NCBI GenBank assembly: GCA_964482035.1
Contig: CAYZVC010000001.1
Span: forward strand, 496,001 to 560,000
Reading direction: 5' to 3'
Source: JANJWP01 sp964482035
GTDB taxonomy: Bacteria; Patescibacteriota; Gracilibacteria; BD1-5; UBA2023
DNA: 64,000 nt
Shown here: positions 41,570-51,418 of the stretch, in pieces
Position numbering within the stretch: position 1 is the first letter of the stretch
How the letters are laid out: each line of letters opens with the position of its first letter
Made by a program: the position numbers and the translations under genes
Notes under the pieces: model-generated
The model's input: the letters and a program-made list of their open reading frames with translations, nothing else
The model's database searches: none
What the model was told of the DNA's origin: nothing

Positions 41570-42115
41570 ATGCTCCAGAACGCCGCTCGTAAGGTTCTCA
41601 CTACCTACCTTTCCGAAGGACGCATCCCCGCTTTGAGCGAAATCGGCATCGCCGAGAGCGAATACGCGCGCTCGAAAGACCCGGTTTTCGTGACGCTCTA
41701 TAAGGACGGCAAGGTCGTCGCGTCGAGCGGACGCATCCATACGAAAAACGAGAACACCGCGAAGGAAATGGTGGAAAACGCGCTTCTCTGTCTGAAAGAT
41801 TCACGTCTTTCGGGCCTCGTAGGAACCGCGGCCGACCTTCAGAACGTCCGCATCCGCGTTGACGTACTGCCCGCTTCCAAGCGCCGCGTCCTCGCGAACA
41901 TCTCCGCCCTCGACGCCAAGAAGGAAGGCGTCATTTTCCTTGCCCAAGGTCTCGGAAAACTCTCCGTCGTCCTTCCGAACATCGCGAACCTCACCGATAA
42001 GGCGGAAGACCTCCTCTCCATCGCCATCCAAAAAACCGGCCTCGATCCCAAATCCCTGAGAGAGGGCGACTACGTCGTCTACGGAATCCAGACGGAAGCG
42101 ATGAGCGATTTCTAA
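41570..42115 (+). CDS. AMMECR1 domain protein
   Basis: A 181-residue cytoplasmic AMMECR1-like protein. Family features are the N-terminal helix (ARKVLTTYLSEGR), FVTLYKDGKVVASSGRI with the short strand pair, and ENALLCLKDSRLSGLVG. The C-terminal block is EGVIFLAQGLGKLSVVLPNI. The molecular role of AMMECR1 proteins is unsettled; in bacteria and archaea they are often found with MEMO1-type or radical-SAM partners, neither of which is here. No TGA codon. It lies 18 bases before lgt. Confidence 0.8.
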   Translation: MLQNAARKVLTTYLSEGRIPALSEIGIAESEYARSKDPVFVTLYKDGKVVASSGRIHTKNENTAKEMVENALLCLKDSRLSGLVGTAADLQNVRIRVDVLPASKRRVLANISALDAKKEGVIFLAQGLGKLSVVLPNIANLTDKAEDLLSIAIQKTGLDPKSLREGDYVVYGIQTEAMSDF

Positions 42116-42133
42116 AGAAATCCCATCATTCGC

Positions 42134-42892
42134 ATGCCCATCTTCGAACTGAGCCTCTTCGGCATCCGAATCGCCCCCACGTACTACGGAACCGCGTATG
42201 CGGTAGGATTCCTTTTGGGGTACCTCATCCTCAAAAAAAGGGCGGTCGTACCTCGGGAAAAGCTCGACGACCTTCTGTTCTACGTGTTTTTGGGCGTATT
42301 CCTTTGAGGCAGGATCGGATACGTGCTTTTTTACGACCCGTCGTACTACCTCGCGCACCCGCTCGAAATCCCTCAGACATGGAAAGGCGGCATGAGTTTC
42401 CACTGAGGCGTCATCGGAGTAATCGCCGCGATGTGGGCCTATGCGAAAAAAATGAAGGAACTCTTCCTTACCACTGCGGACGAAGTCACGCTCATACTGC
42501 CCATTGGCATCATGCTCTGACGCCTCGCCAACTACGTGAATGGCGAACTCTACGGCTTCGCGCCGTACGCGTGACCCTTCGCCATGAGCGTGGACGGAAC
42601 CTCGCACTTCCCCTCCCCGCTCCTCGAGGCCGCGCTCGAATGACCGGCGCTGTTCGCTCTGCTCTGGTACGTTGCCAGCCGGAAGCCGAATCCGGGAATC
42701 GTGGCGACCACGTTCCTCTGAGGGTACGCCGCGTTCCGCATCTTCGTCGAATTTTTCCGTACTCCGGACGCACAAATCGGATACATCTACGGATTCGTGA
42801 CGATGTGACAGGCACTGTCGGCCGTGATGTTCGTCGCCGCGATTTCGCTCTATTTCACCTTCAGAACCCATGCTTCGGAAAAACTTCAATAA
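42134..42892 (+). CDS. lgt: prolipoprotein diacylglyceryl transferase Lgt
   Basis: A 252-residue seven-TM enzyme that transfers diacylglyceryl to the prolipoprotein cysteine. Family motifs are all present: FLGGRIGYVLFYD, GGMSFHGGVIG, GRLANYVNGELYG and the C-terminal GGYAAFRIFVEFFR. Seven TGA codons fall on Gly, including the universally conserved Gly of FHGG and GRLAN, which makes this one of the clearest proofs of the code. The 3' end overlaps the rhomboid-like gene by 23 bases. Confidence 0.95.
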
Positions 42893-43412
42893 CCCCCTCC
42901 TGATCGCCGGAGCCGTTTGAACGTTCCTTGCGGCTACCGTCAAGCCCGACCTCGTCGCCTACGGCGTAGGGACCGTCACGCTCGCGTATCCGCTTCCGGA
43001 CATTTTGGCAAGCCTGGTTATAGGTCCGCTCATCCACTACGGTTTCTTCCATTTCCTCAGCAACGCGTTCCTTCTCCTATACTTCGGCAAACCGATCGAA
43101 GAGACGATCGGCATGAAGCGGTATGTGGGCTTCTTCGCCTTCGTCACGATCGTTTCCAGCGCGTTCCTCCTCACTTTCGAAACGCATCGCGCGGTAGTGG
43201 GACTCGATTCCTTCGCTATGGCGATATGTGCCTATACCATCGTGAAAATGCACCAGGCGAAGCATCCGGAAATCGGCGGCGGTTACCTGTTCATGGTAAT
43301 TTTCCTCGGATTGGATTACGCCAACGGATACGGGATTGTGGCCAATGCCGCCGGAATACTCTCCGGTTTGGCGTTCGTTGCCTCCGAGAGGCTTTTGACA
43401 AAGACGAAATAG
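42870..43412 (+). CDS. rhomboid-like membrane protein, probably inactive
   Basis: A 180-residue protein with about six TM segments. The rhomboid core is recognisable in GPLIHYGFFHFLSNAFLLL, the family's HxxxHLxxNM region. The position of the GxSG serine reads VVGLDSFAMAI. The position of the catalytic His (usually AHxxG) reads VANAAGILSG, so His appears replaced by Asn. One TGA encodes Gly in the first TM helix. It overlaps lgt, so translation is probably coupled. It may be a pseudoprotease that binds membrane clients; this is inference. Confidence 0.68.
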
Positions 43413-43446
43413 TCGTTATACATTCCTCATAACCAACAACCGAGTT

Positions 43447-43950
43447 ATGAAGAATTTTCTTGAAACCGCACGCGTCATCGTGCTTGCCGCACCGCTTGCC
43501 ATATCCTCCGCACCCGCTTCCGCGAACGAATTCGCCGGTTCTCTCGGATCTGGAATCGCTGACATGGTCATTGATTCCACGAAAGACAAGGCGGAAAAAG
43601 CCGTATCCGGACAATCAGCGAACTCTCGCGAATACGCAACGAAAAACGGTCAGGATTTCCAGGCGGAGGTCCGGTATTATCTCGAACGCGAAAAGTGCTA
43701 CGTAGTAGCGAACGCCCCGAAGAACGCCCCTACTTGGCTTGCGGCGATCGGAAAATTCGACGCGCTCAACGAACGCGCGCCGAAGAACTACGGAAAGAAA
43801 ACCGCCGATGCCATCGAGAAAGCCAAAGCCCGACTCGAGGCCGAACGGCAGAAAGCCCATGTTCCGTTCGGAAAGATTATGGACGATGCGCGCCGCATGA
43901 ACGGCAAAGAACGCAAGTGTCTCGCCGGATCGGACAAAATCAAAAGCTAA
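43447..43950 (+). CDS. secreted hypothetical protein, 167 residues
   Basis: A signal peptide (residues 1-27, ending ISSAPASA) precedes a charged, mostly helical domain with two Cys (REKCYVV and ERKCLAG) that could be disulphide-linked. Tyr/Trp residues cluster at the centre (VRYYLEREKCYVV, PTWLAAIGK). There is no TGA codon and no strong Shine-Dalgarno sequence. No family is recognised. A strong terminator follows, so it is separate from the convergent helicase gene. Confidence 0.68.
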   Translation: MKNFLETARVIVLAAPLAISSAPASANEFAGSLGSGIADMVIDSTKDKAEKAVSGQSANSREYATKNGQDFQAEVRYYLEREKCYVVANAPKNAPTWLAAIGKFDALNERAPKNYGKKTADAIEKAKARLEAERQKAHVPFGKIMDDARRMNGKERKCLAGSDKIKS

Positions 43951-43968
43951 AACTCGAGTTCGAACGTC

Positions 43969-44001
43969 AAAAACCCCCTCCGGTTTCCGGAGGGGGTTTT
44001 C
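43969..44001. terminator. terminator after 43950
   Basis: AACCCCCTCCGG-TTT-CCGGAGGGGGTT is flanked by A and T runs. It lies between convergent genes and may serve both. Confidence 0.85.
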
Positions 44002-44019
44002 ATCGCGGAAAATCCGCAG

Positions 44020-47000
44020 TTACGAGCGCATGACTTCTTTCCAGAATTCGGGGCTCGAAATCTTCGACCACGCGTCGCGAATGGACGCTTTGAGATTCTC
44101 GTAGTCCTCGTCGGTGAAATCGACTTCGACGCTCTTGTAGTCGCCGTCTTTGCCTTCGACGAATTCGAGCATGAGCGAAGTCGTACGGTACTTGCCGGAA
44201 AGGCTCGGATCGAGTTCGAAGAGGAGCTTGTAGAAGAGGAGTTGGCGGAAGTATTTGCCGTCGCCGTTCGCGGTAAGGCCTTTGACTTCGTTCAAGGACT
44301 TCGCGCGGCCCGTCTTGTAGTCGACGAGGCGGACTTCGTCGGCTCCGGAGGACAAAAGCTCGATCTTGTCGATTTTGCCCGTCAGCGGGATTCCTTCGAA
44401 AACGATGTTGCGCGGATAGAAGTTGTATTCGAGCTCGAGCGGCATTTCGAGCTTTCCCGCGTGGATGGCGTACCAGCCGCCAAGTCCTTCCCTTCCCTTT
44501 TTAAGGAGCTTCTCGCGCAAATCGGGCGGTAAGACTTCTTGTTTGAGAGCCTTTTCGAAGTCGGCGAGGAGTTGGTCGATTCCCGGTTCCTTTCCGTCTT
44601 TCTTCCACGAAAGGTAGAAGAGTTCGAGCGCACGGTGGTAGGTTTTTCCGAACACCGTATATTCGTTGTCCTCAAACGGATACTTGAAGATCGAGTCGCG
44701 GAGGAAGAGTTTGGGATCCTCCATGAATTTGGAGAGGTCGGAAGGCGAAAGCCGGTAGTTCACGAGGAATTCGCGGACGTAGGCTTCTTCGCCGTCGGTC
44801 ATTTCGGATGCGAAGAGCGCGGTGGGGCGAAGGTCGGCCGCTACGACTTCGGCGTAGTTGACGGCATCCGCGTTTCTGCCCGGCTCCTGTCCGAGTTCGG
44901 TAAGGAACTGCGACGCGATCTTCATTTTCTTTCCGTCGGATTCGGCGTACGAAAGGTGGAGAACGGCCTTGGCGCGGGTGATTCCCACGAAGAAGAGGCG
45001 GCGTTCTTCTTCTTCCGGGTCTCCGGCGATAGCGGCGGAACCGTCCTTGAGAACGGCTCCCGGTGGCAAGCGGAGCTGGTCGACGTTGCGACGCCCACCC
45101 CAGTTTCCGTCGCAGAGGTTCGACATGAAGACGGCCTCGTATTCGAGACCCTTGGACTGGTGCGCAGTAAGGACCTTTACGCGGTTCGGGATTTCGGAAA
45201 GGCGCTTGGACGGGAGCGAGAGCGAATACTTGCGGTAGTACCCGATCTTTTTCATGAATCCGGCCACGGTGAGAAGCGGGTTCGACTGGCTCCAATCCTT
45301 GGCGGTATCGAAGAGGGTGAACACGTCTTCCAAATCCGGGAACGATCCGCGCTTTTCGACGAAATCGAGAAAGCCCACCGATTCGAAGATGCGTTTGAAA
45401 TCCTCGTAAAGTTGCACGTTCTCCGGTGCCGCGGCGGCGATCTTCGAATAAAAATCCGAGAGTTTTGCCACGTCTTTCACGCCGATGTCGGCGAGGAGTT
45501 CCGCGTCGGCGATCGCGTCGAGGAACTTCATGCGGTCTTTGCGCGTGTAGTTCATCTTGTAGAGCGCGCGGTTGATCTTGAGCACGTCGGCGGGATCGAT
45601 GTCGAAAATGCCCGACCTCGCGAGGCGGATGACCTTTTCTTCGGCGACGCCCGGGTCGGAAATGACTTCCAAGAGGTCGAGCGCGAGCGTGACGGCTTCG
45701 CTCGAGAGCGCGTCGGCGGAAGCCTTGCTTTCAACCCCTATTCCGTTGGCGGCGAGAAATGCGGCCCACTCCTGCGTTTCGCGGTTGGTACGGGTGAGCA
45801 CGGCGATTTCTTCGGGAGCGGTGCCAGCGGCGAGAAGACGGCGCACGTCACGGAGGATGACGGCTTTCTCTTCGAGCGGATTGGCGTACGCGGTGATACG
45901 GACTTCGGCTCAATCGTCCGAGCGGTGCGAATTGAGCGACTTCACGATATTCGGAACGTAGCGTCCGATGCGTTCCTGGTTGTTGCTCACGCTCTTTTCG
46001 GCCAAACGGAGGATGGCGTCGGTCGAGCGGTAATTCTCGGTCAGGACGATGAATTTGGTTCCTTCGTAGCGCTTCGAAAAGTGGAAGAGGTTTTCCAAGC
46101 TCGCGCCCTGGAAACGGTAGATCGACTGGTCGTCATCGCCCACGGCCATGACGTTGGGAGTGTCAGCTTCGGAGAGGATGGCGTCGATGACGCGGTTCTG
46201 CGCGCCCGACATGTCTTGGAATTCGTCGAGCATGATATACTGGTACCTTTCCGCGAGGGTAGCGCGGATGTCGGAATCGGTCTCCAAAACCTCGCCGACG
46301 TAGGTAATCATGTCGGAGAAGTCGTAGAAGCCGCGCTGGTAACAAGCGTCGAGGTACTTGCGGTAGGCGTCGGCCAAATCACGGAGCTTGCCGACCTGTT
46401 TTTCGCCACGGGCCTTTTCGGTGGCGTATTTTTTGAGTTCGGGTTTGATGCCGGAAAGGATTTCGGCGTTTTCGCGTTCGAGGTCGTCGGTAGCCTTGAT
46501 GAGGCCTTCTACGGAAACGGCTTCCTGCTTGAGTTTGCCGATGCGGTCGCGGACGTGGGTGAGGTAAAAGAATCGGTCGTGATCGGAGGACAAGTGCTCG
46601 TATTTGGCGTTCTCGATGATTTCTTCGAGAAGCGCGATCTGCTCGACGTCGTCGATGGGACGCATCGCTCGGAACCGGAGGAACTTTTCCGGAAACATGC
46701 GGATGACGTCGTTGGAAAACGCATGGATAGTGGAAACCGTGATGCGGTACGCCTCGGTTCAGAGGAACTTCAACAGGCGCTTCTTAATCGAAACGACCCC
46801 CGCTTCGGTAAAAGTGGCGATAAGGAGGTTCTCGGGCTTGGCGTCGGTCTTGGTGAGAATGTTCGCCGCGCGGCAGGCGACGATTTGGGTTTTGCCCGTA
46901 CCGGGGCCGGCGATGACGACGACCGGACCGTAGAGAGTTTCCGCAGCGTCACGCTGGGCGGCGTTCAGGCCTTCGAGCGCCTTTTGGAGTTCTGGGTGGG

Positions 47001-47025
47001 ACAAGGGTTTCCTGGTGAGTTTCAA
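44020..47025 (-). CDS. UvrD-like helicase with C-terminal PD-(D/E)XK nuclease
   Basis: A 1001-residue helicase-nuclease. SF1 motifs: Walker A IAGPGTGKTQIVACRAANI (about residue 40), TFTEAGVVSIKKRL, motif II YIMLDEFQDM, motif III VGDDDQSIYRFQGA, LTENYRST, VLTAHQSKGLEYEAV and RRLFFVGITRAK. The last 270 residues hold a PD-(D/E)XK nuclease (FGKTYHRALELF, LTGKIDKIELL, RLVDYKTGRAK) of the AddB/RecB type. TGA encodes Gly at two linker positions. It probably processes DNA ends in recombinational repair or incoming DNA, alongside RecJ. It stands alone. Confidence 0.93.
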
Positions 47026-47060
47026 ACGCGGGGAAGTATACCGGGGAACGCGGCGGATTC

Positions 47061-47091
47061 AAAGAAAAACCGCCCGGGAAACGGGCGGTTT
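47061..47091 (-). terminator. terminator of the pilin-adhesin gene
   Basis: On the minus strand, AAACCGCCCG-TTTC-CCGGGCGGTTT is followed by TTCTTT. Confidence 0.8.
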
Positions 47092-47147
47092 CGAAAGCGT
47101 GGAAAAACGAATGCAAAAAGCGGTTCGGCAATGTTCGAACGGCGGGT

Positions 47148-48707
47148 TTACCGCACGTAGAACGCGTAGTCGTACGCGAGGCCGGAAGAAGCGTTCCAGC
47201 TCGCGTTGGCATTTGCGGAATCGTAGTCGGAACCGATGCGGCAACCGGTAGTGACGGCCCAATGGCAACCGAGAAGCTGGGCGTCCGCACGGGGACGTTG
47301 GCGATCCACGCTGGAATCGTACCAAGTTCCGAGCCCACCGCCGTTATTGTCGGTAATGGTTCATCAAACCGACACTCTGTCGAGATCTCCGCTGCCACGG
47401 CCGGTATTGACGTACAAGTTCGAATTCGGATAGGAAATCGGCTCGTTCGCGCTCGGCAACGTGGTTACCGAAGAAGACAGGACGGAGGACGTAAGTTGGA
47501 TATTCGAACCCTTGTTCAAATAGTACGAAAGCGTTTTGGACGATTCGTTCAAGGCGTACGAGCGTGAAACGTACGGCGTTCATTCGGCATGCAGGCTTAC
47601 CATCAATTGGTTTCCCGCGAATGATGAGAATGCCGTACCGTTTTTATAGTCGTTCGCGTTCGTTAAGGACGACGGAACCGAACCGTACGCGGTAGCGTTG
47701 GTCCAAAGAGCGTTCTCGTAGTGCAAAACGTTGCCGTCGGACGTATCGACGTTCATTACGAGCGTCCAACCCCCGCCGAGCGTCGTCATGTCGCAATACG
47801 CCTGATATGCGGTATTCCCTCCGGCGCCGTCCGAGTCGATAAGGTAGACGCCGTTTCAGATCGCTCAGGCATAGGTTTTCCCTACCGGAGCGTTAAGGTA
47901 TCAGGAACATGACGCGGCGTACGTCCCATCTGACCAATTTCTGCCTACGGAGTCGTTTCACGTGACATTCACGACCGTCGGAGGAACGGGAGCGGGATTT
48001 CCGGAGGCGCCGTCGACGAGCGCTCCGGTAAGGTTGGTCGCCGAGCCCGGTTCGGCCCGAAGGAGTCAGGAAACCGTGCCGGCGGGAGCGTTGGACGTAG
48101 GGAAATTACCGCTCACGACCGCCATTTTCGTAGCGGGAGCGACGGCTCAGGCTTGGAGGTACGAGGTGACGCGCTTCTTCCCGTTAGCCCCCGCGGTCAT
48201 GAAGTCCGCGCCCGCGGCCATGAGGGAGTTCGCGTCGTACGAAGCCTCCGCGGAATCCGCGCCGAAGCCGGTGGCGCGCGCCAATACGCCGAGCGTCCCG
48301 TCCGGAAGTCCGGAAGCCGAGATCCTGAACTTCTCCGGATTGAGCTTGAGCTTCTTGAAGTCGGGCTTGCCCGCGGTGTAGTTGGAATCGAGCGGAGCCG
48401 AACCGACGTCGCCTCCCGTGAGCGCCACGGAAGCCCCGTCCACGTACGCGAAAGCGCCCGAGAGCGCGTAGTCCGTATCGTGGACCACGTAGTACCTCGG
48501 GGAATTGTTGGTTATCGCGGCTTCCGAAGAAATCGCGGTCTGCAGCGACCTCACGTTCGCCTTGATGGCGGAATCCTTGGCGTCCTGGGAATACCCCGAA
48601 AGAGCCAGGAAACCGATGGTCGCCAATATCGCCAAGATGGTGATCACGACGATGAGTTCGACGAGGGTGAAGCCGCGGAAGCGGCGGGCGTTAGAAGGCC
48701 TTGCCAT
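47148..48707 (-). CDS. pilin-fibrinogen-like fusion (adhesin-type pilin), copy A
   Basis: A 519-residue prepilin. The leader MARPSNARRFRG and helix FTLVELIVVITILAILATIG begin the protein. A pilin-like body runs to about residue 190 (SPRYYVVHDTDYALSGAFAY). From about residue 280 lies a fibrinogen-C-like module: YCDMTTLGGGWTLVM, then Trp- and Asn-rich segments up to LAYDYAFYVR. Ten or so TGA codons encode Gly. Its first 190 residues are nearly the same as those of the protein at 51419. The fibrinogen-like end is a typical carbohydrate- or glycan-binding fold, so a tip adhesin is inferred. Confidence 0.85.
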
Positions 48708-48792
48708 AAATAGATAGTGAAACTTTAACTATTCGTCAACATAGTAGCCCATTAATACCAAAACGCGAGACGAAATATCGGCGTTCGATATT

Positions 48793-48821
48793 TTGCGAAC
48801 GCCGAACAAATACGGTAGCAT
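48793..48821 (+). promoter_or_regulatory. sigma70-like promoter for the gene at 48847
   Basis: TTGCGA and TAGCAT with a 17-base spacer end 25 bases before the ATG. Confidence 0.55.
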
Positions 48822-48846
48822 ATCCGGGTATCCAACCCCCTGCCCC

Positions 48847-49659
48847 ATGGCAAACGACAAGATCCCGCAATCCGCACAAGAAACCGTTTCGGCCGAAAAC
48901 CGCCGCTTTACCGAACTCGTCGAATCCGGAAAATACGGAAAAATCCTCAAAGATCCCGCAACCGGCGACGTCGCGGTAATTTTCGGAGACAAGCAGACCG
49001 TGAAACTCAAAGCCGAAGAAACGTTTACTTCTTCCCCGGAATACGGTTCCGAAAAAAATCCGGCATCTCCCGGAAGCTTCACTTCAACCGATGGCGCGGC
49101 TTTCAGTCCGCGTATCGAAAGCCGACCGATGACGAGTGCCGAAATCCTCGGTGCCGCGAAGGCGAAATTCGAAACCGCTCACAAGGGCGAAAGCCTCCGT
49201 ACCATGGTTCCGAAAATGCTCTCCGAATTCGGCGTGGCTCTCGAAGAGAACGGAAACACCTTCCGCCTCGTGAATTCGAGCGGAGGCGAAGTTCTCGAAT
49301 TCGAAATCGACGGAAAGACCAAACTCGAACGCCAGACGAAGGCCGCCCAACTCCATCTCGTCGTAGGCAAGGCGGTGGAAATCATGCGTACCTGCGAAGC
49401 GAAGCATCCGCTCATGGCGGAATGCAAGGCGTATTCCGACGTCGATCCCATCGTCTCCTACGGATACCGCGAGCTCAAGATCGACGACGCGCTTTTCGGA
49501 GACAGCGTAGTGGCATCGGGCGAACAGCTCGCGGGACTCACCAGAGGCCAAATGCGCGCCTTCGCCGAAAAACTCGCCCCGTTCATCAATTCGGTATTCA
49601 AGACCCGCTACGGGGATATCGTTAAGAAAACCGGAGGCTCCCTCGCTTCCAACCGGTAA
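48847..49659 (+). CDS. hypothetical cytoplasmic protein, 270 residues
   Basis: No family is recognised. The ATG at 48847 (MANDKIPQSAQETVS) is chosen over an in-frame upstream ATG because the promoter ends just before it. The N-terminal 105 residues are low-complexity and partly repetitive. The C-terminal 165 residues form an apparently folded helical region (KAAQLHLVVGKAVEIMRT, LTRGQMRAFAEKLAPF) with two Cys flanking a helix. No TM, no signal peptide, no TGA codon. Confidence 0.65.
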   Translation: MANDKIPQSAQETVSAENRRFTELVESGKYGKILKDPATGDVAVIFGDKQTVKLKAEETFTSSPEYGSEKNPASPGSFTSTDGAAFSPRIESRPMTSAEILGAAKAKFETAHKGESLRTMVPKMLSEFGVALEENGNTFRLVNSSGGEVLEFEIDGKTKLERQTKAAQLHLVVGKAVEIMRTCEAKHPLMAECKAYSDVDPIVSYGYRELKIDDALFGDSVVASGEQLAGLTRGQMRAFAEKLAPFINSVFKTRYGDIVKKTGGSLASNR

Positions 49660-49665
49660 TCCGAG

Positions 49666-49857
49666 CTACATCGGCAGTTCGTCCAAAAGCCCGTCCATTT
49701 CGGACGCGGCTTTTTTCTTTTCCTCCTCCTCTTTCGCGTGGAGCTCTTTGGTGAATTCGTCCACGTGGGCGAATTTTTCCGCCATGCGCCGCATCGCCGC
49801 TTTGGTTATCGGCTTGGCGCTTCAGCGTGACGAAGGTGCGAAATCTCAGAAACCCAT
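49666..49857 (-). CDS. small hypothetical protein, 63 residues
   Basis: This short frame is visible only when TGA is read as Gly (MGFGDFAPSSRGSAKPITKA). The second half is a highly charged helix (FTKELHAKEEEEKKKAASEM) ending in DGLLDELPM. It lies between a convergent unknown gene and a large hairpin. Composition fits a real small protein, but no homologue is recognised, so confidence is moderate. Confidence 0.45.
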
Positions 49858-49879
49858 GGATTTGAAAAGAAAATGCTTA

Positions 49880-49940
49880 GGCGGATATGCCGGTCTTGGC
49901 TCCTAGGGTCCTAAAGTCGCTGCAGACCGGCATATCCGCC
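49880..49940. repeat. 17-bp perfect inverted repeat with 27-base loop
   Basis: GGCGGATATGCCGGTCT at 49880-49896 is the exact reverse complement of 49924-49940. The loop contains CCTAGG and other short self-complementary pieces. It lies downstream of the sugar transferase and upstream of the small gene, both on the minus strand. It may be an RNA structure or processing site; there is no long T-run. Confidence 0.8.
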
Positions 49941-49972
49941 GTCATATTTACACGTTTTAGGAAACCGGGATG

Positions 49973-51391
49973 CTACTTCGAAACTACGACCGCGAAGGTC
50001 TTCAGAAGGATCTTCAAGTCCAAAGCTATCGACCAGTTTTCGATATAGAACACGTCGAAGCGCACCTCGTCGTCGAAGCTGTTTCGGTGGCGTCCGTTCA
50101 CCTGGGCCATGCCGGTAATGCCAGGCTTCAGCGTGAGGACGCGTTTTTGGGACTCTTCGTATTTCTTCACTTCGTCCGGAAGGTGCGGACGGGGTCAGAC
50201 GAGGCTCATGTCGCCGAGAAGGACGTTGAAGAGCTGGGGAAGTTCGTCGATGTCGAAACGGCGGAGGAATTTTCAGACCTTGGTAATCCGCGGATCGTTC
50301 TCAATCTTGAAAAGCGGACCGTCCGTGCGTTCGTTCTTCTTCACGAGCTGGGCTTTGAGTTTGTCGGCGTCCGGACGCATCGAACGGAACTTGAACATGG
50401 CGAACGGCTGTCCGAGACGCCCCACCCGGACGCTGCGGTACACCGGCGGATGAAAGTCCGAAAGCCATACGGCGAGCGCGGCGAGAACGAGCACCGGCGA
50501 AAGCGCGGCGATGAGCAATGCCGAAACCGACACGTCGAAACCGCGTTTGAGCACGCGCCCCCAAGGCCCGAGCCCGATGCTTACGACCTCCACGAGCGGA
50601 ACCCCCGCCACGAACGTGACTTCGGTCTTTCTCGATTCGTTCAGGAGGAAACGGTCGGCATACCGGTAAGCCACGCCGTACGTCCGAGCGACGTCGAAAA
50701 TTTCTTCGAGGTCGGTTTTGGAAAAATCCGAATCGAGGGAAACGATTTCTTCGAAACCGCGGTTGCGGCAGGCTTCGATCACGGCGTCCTTGTTTCAGAA
50801 GTAGTTTTGGGAAAGCGGCGCCCGGTTTGCGAACCCGACCAACCTATACCCCGGATTCGAGAGGAATTCACTCAGGACTTCAGTGGTTTGTCATCCGGAA
50901 AGGACGAGGATTTTTCGCGCCGGAAAACAGCCTCAGCGCAAAAGAGCGTTGCGGACGGAGGAAAACCCGTAGCGGACGAGCGAAACGCCCACGATCGACA
51001 TCGCGAGAGCGAAAAAGATGATGAGACGCGGGATCTCGACGCGGGTGAGGTACCCCGTACTCAAATACGCGAGCGCGAGGTAGTACAGGAACCACGAAAA
51101 GGAAATCGAGATCGTGCGGAGAAAGCCTTCGATTCCCCAATCGTCGTCGTAGGTAATGCGGTACGAACCGCGGAAAAACGAAACGAGCACGTAGAGCGCG
51201 GCGCCCGAGGCGGCAAAGAAAAACAGCTGCGACTCGGTGATTCGCTGGATGGGGAGCTGGACTCCCGGGATGAGGTCGGTGACGAGACGTATCTCGCGAC
51301 CGGCGTAGAACGCGCCGAATACGGCGGCCGCTTCTACCGGAACCCGGCAGAGCCGGAATATGAGTTCGTGCCTTCGCATGGCGCGAAGCAT
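49973..51391 (-). CDS. undecaprenyl-phosphate sugar phosphotransferase (WcaJ/WbaP-like)
   Basis: A 472-residue polyprenyl glycosylphosphotransferase that starts exopolysaccharide or glycan synthesis by loading a sugar-phosphate on undecaprenyl phosphate. The N-terminal half has four or five TM helices, and a Rossmann-like CoA-binding region (ARKILVLSGG) follows. A TM helix precedes the catalytic bacterial-transferase domain: FAMFKFRSMRPDADKL, DPRITKVGKFLRRFDIDELP, NVLLGDMSLVGPRP and KPGITGMAQVNGR. TGA encodes Gly at VGKFLRR and VGPRP, both near-invariant. No other glycan genes are adjacent; acyltransferase 3 at 3687 could modify the product. Confidence 0.93.
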
Positions 51392-51418
51392 AACGATTTC
51401 GCGAAAGAGTGCAACGCG

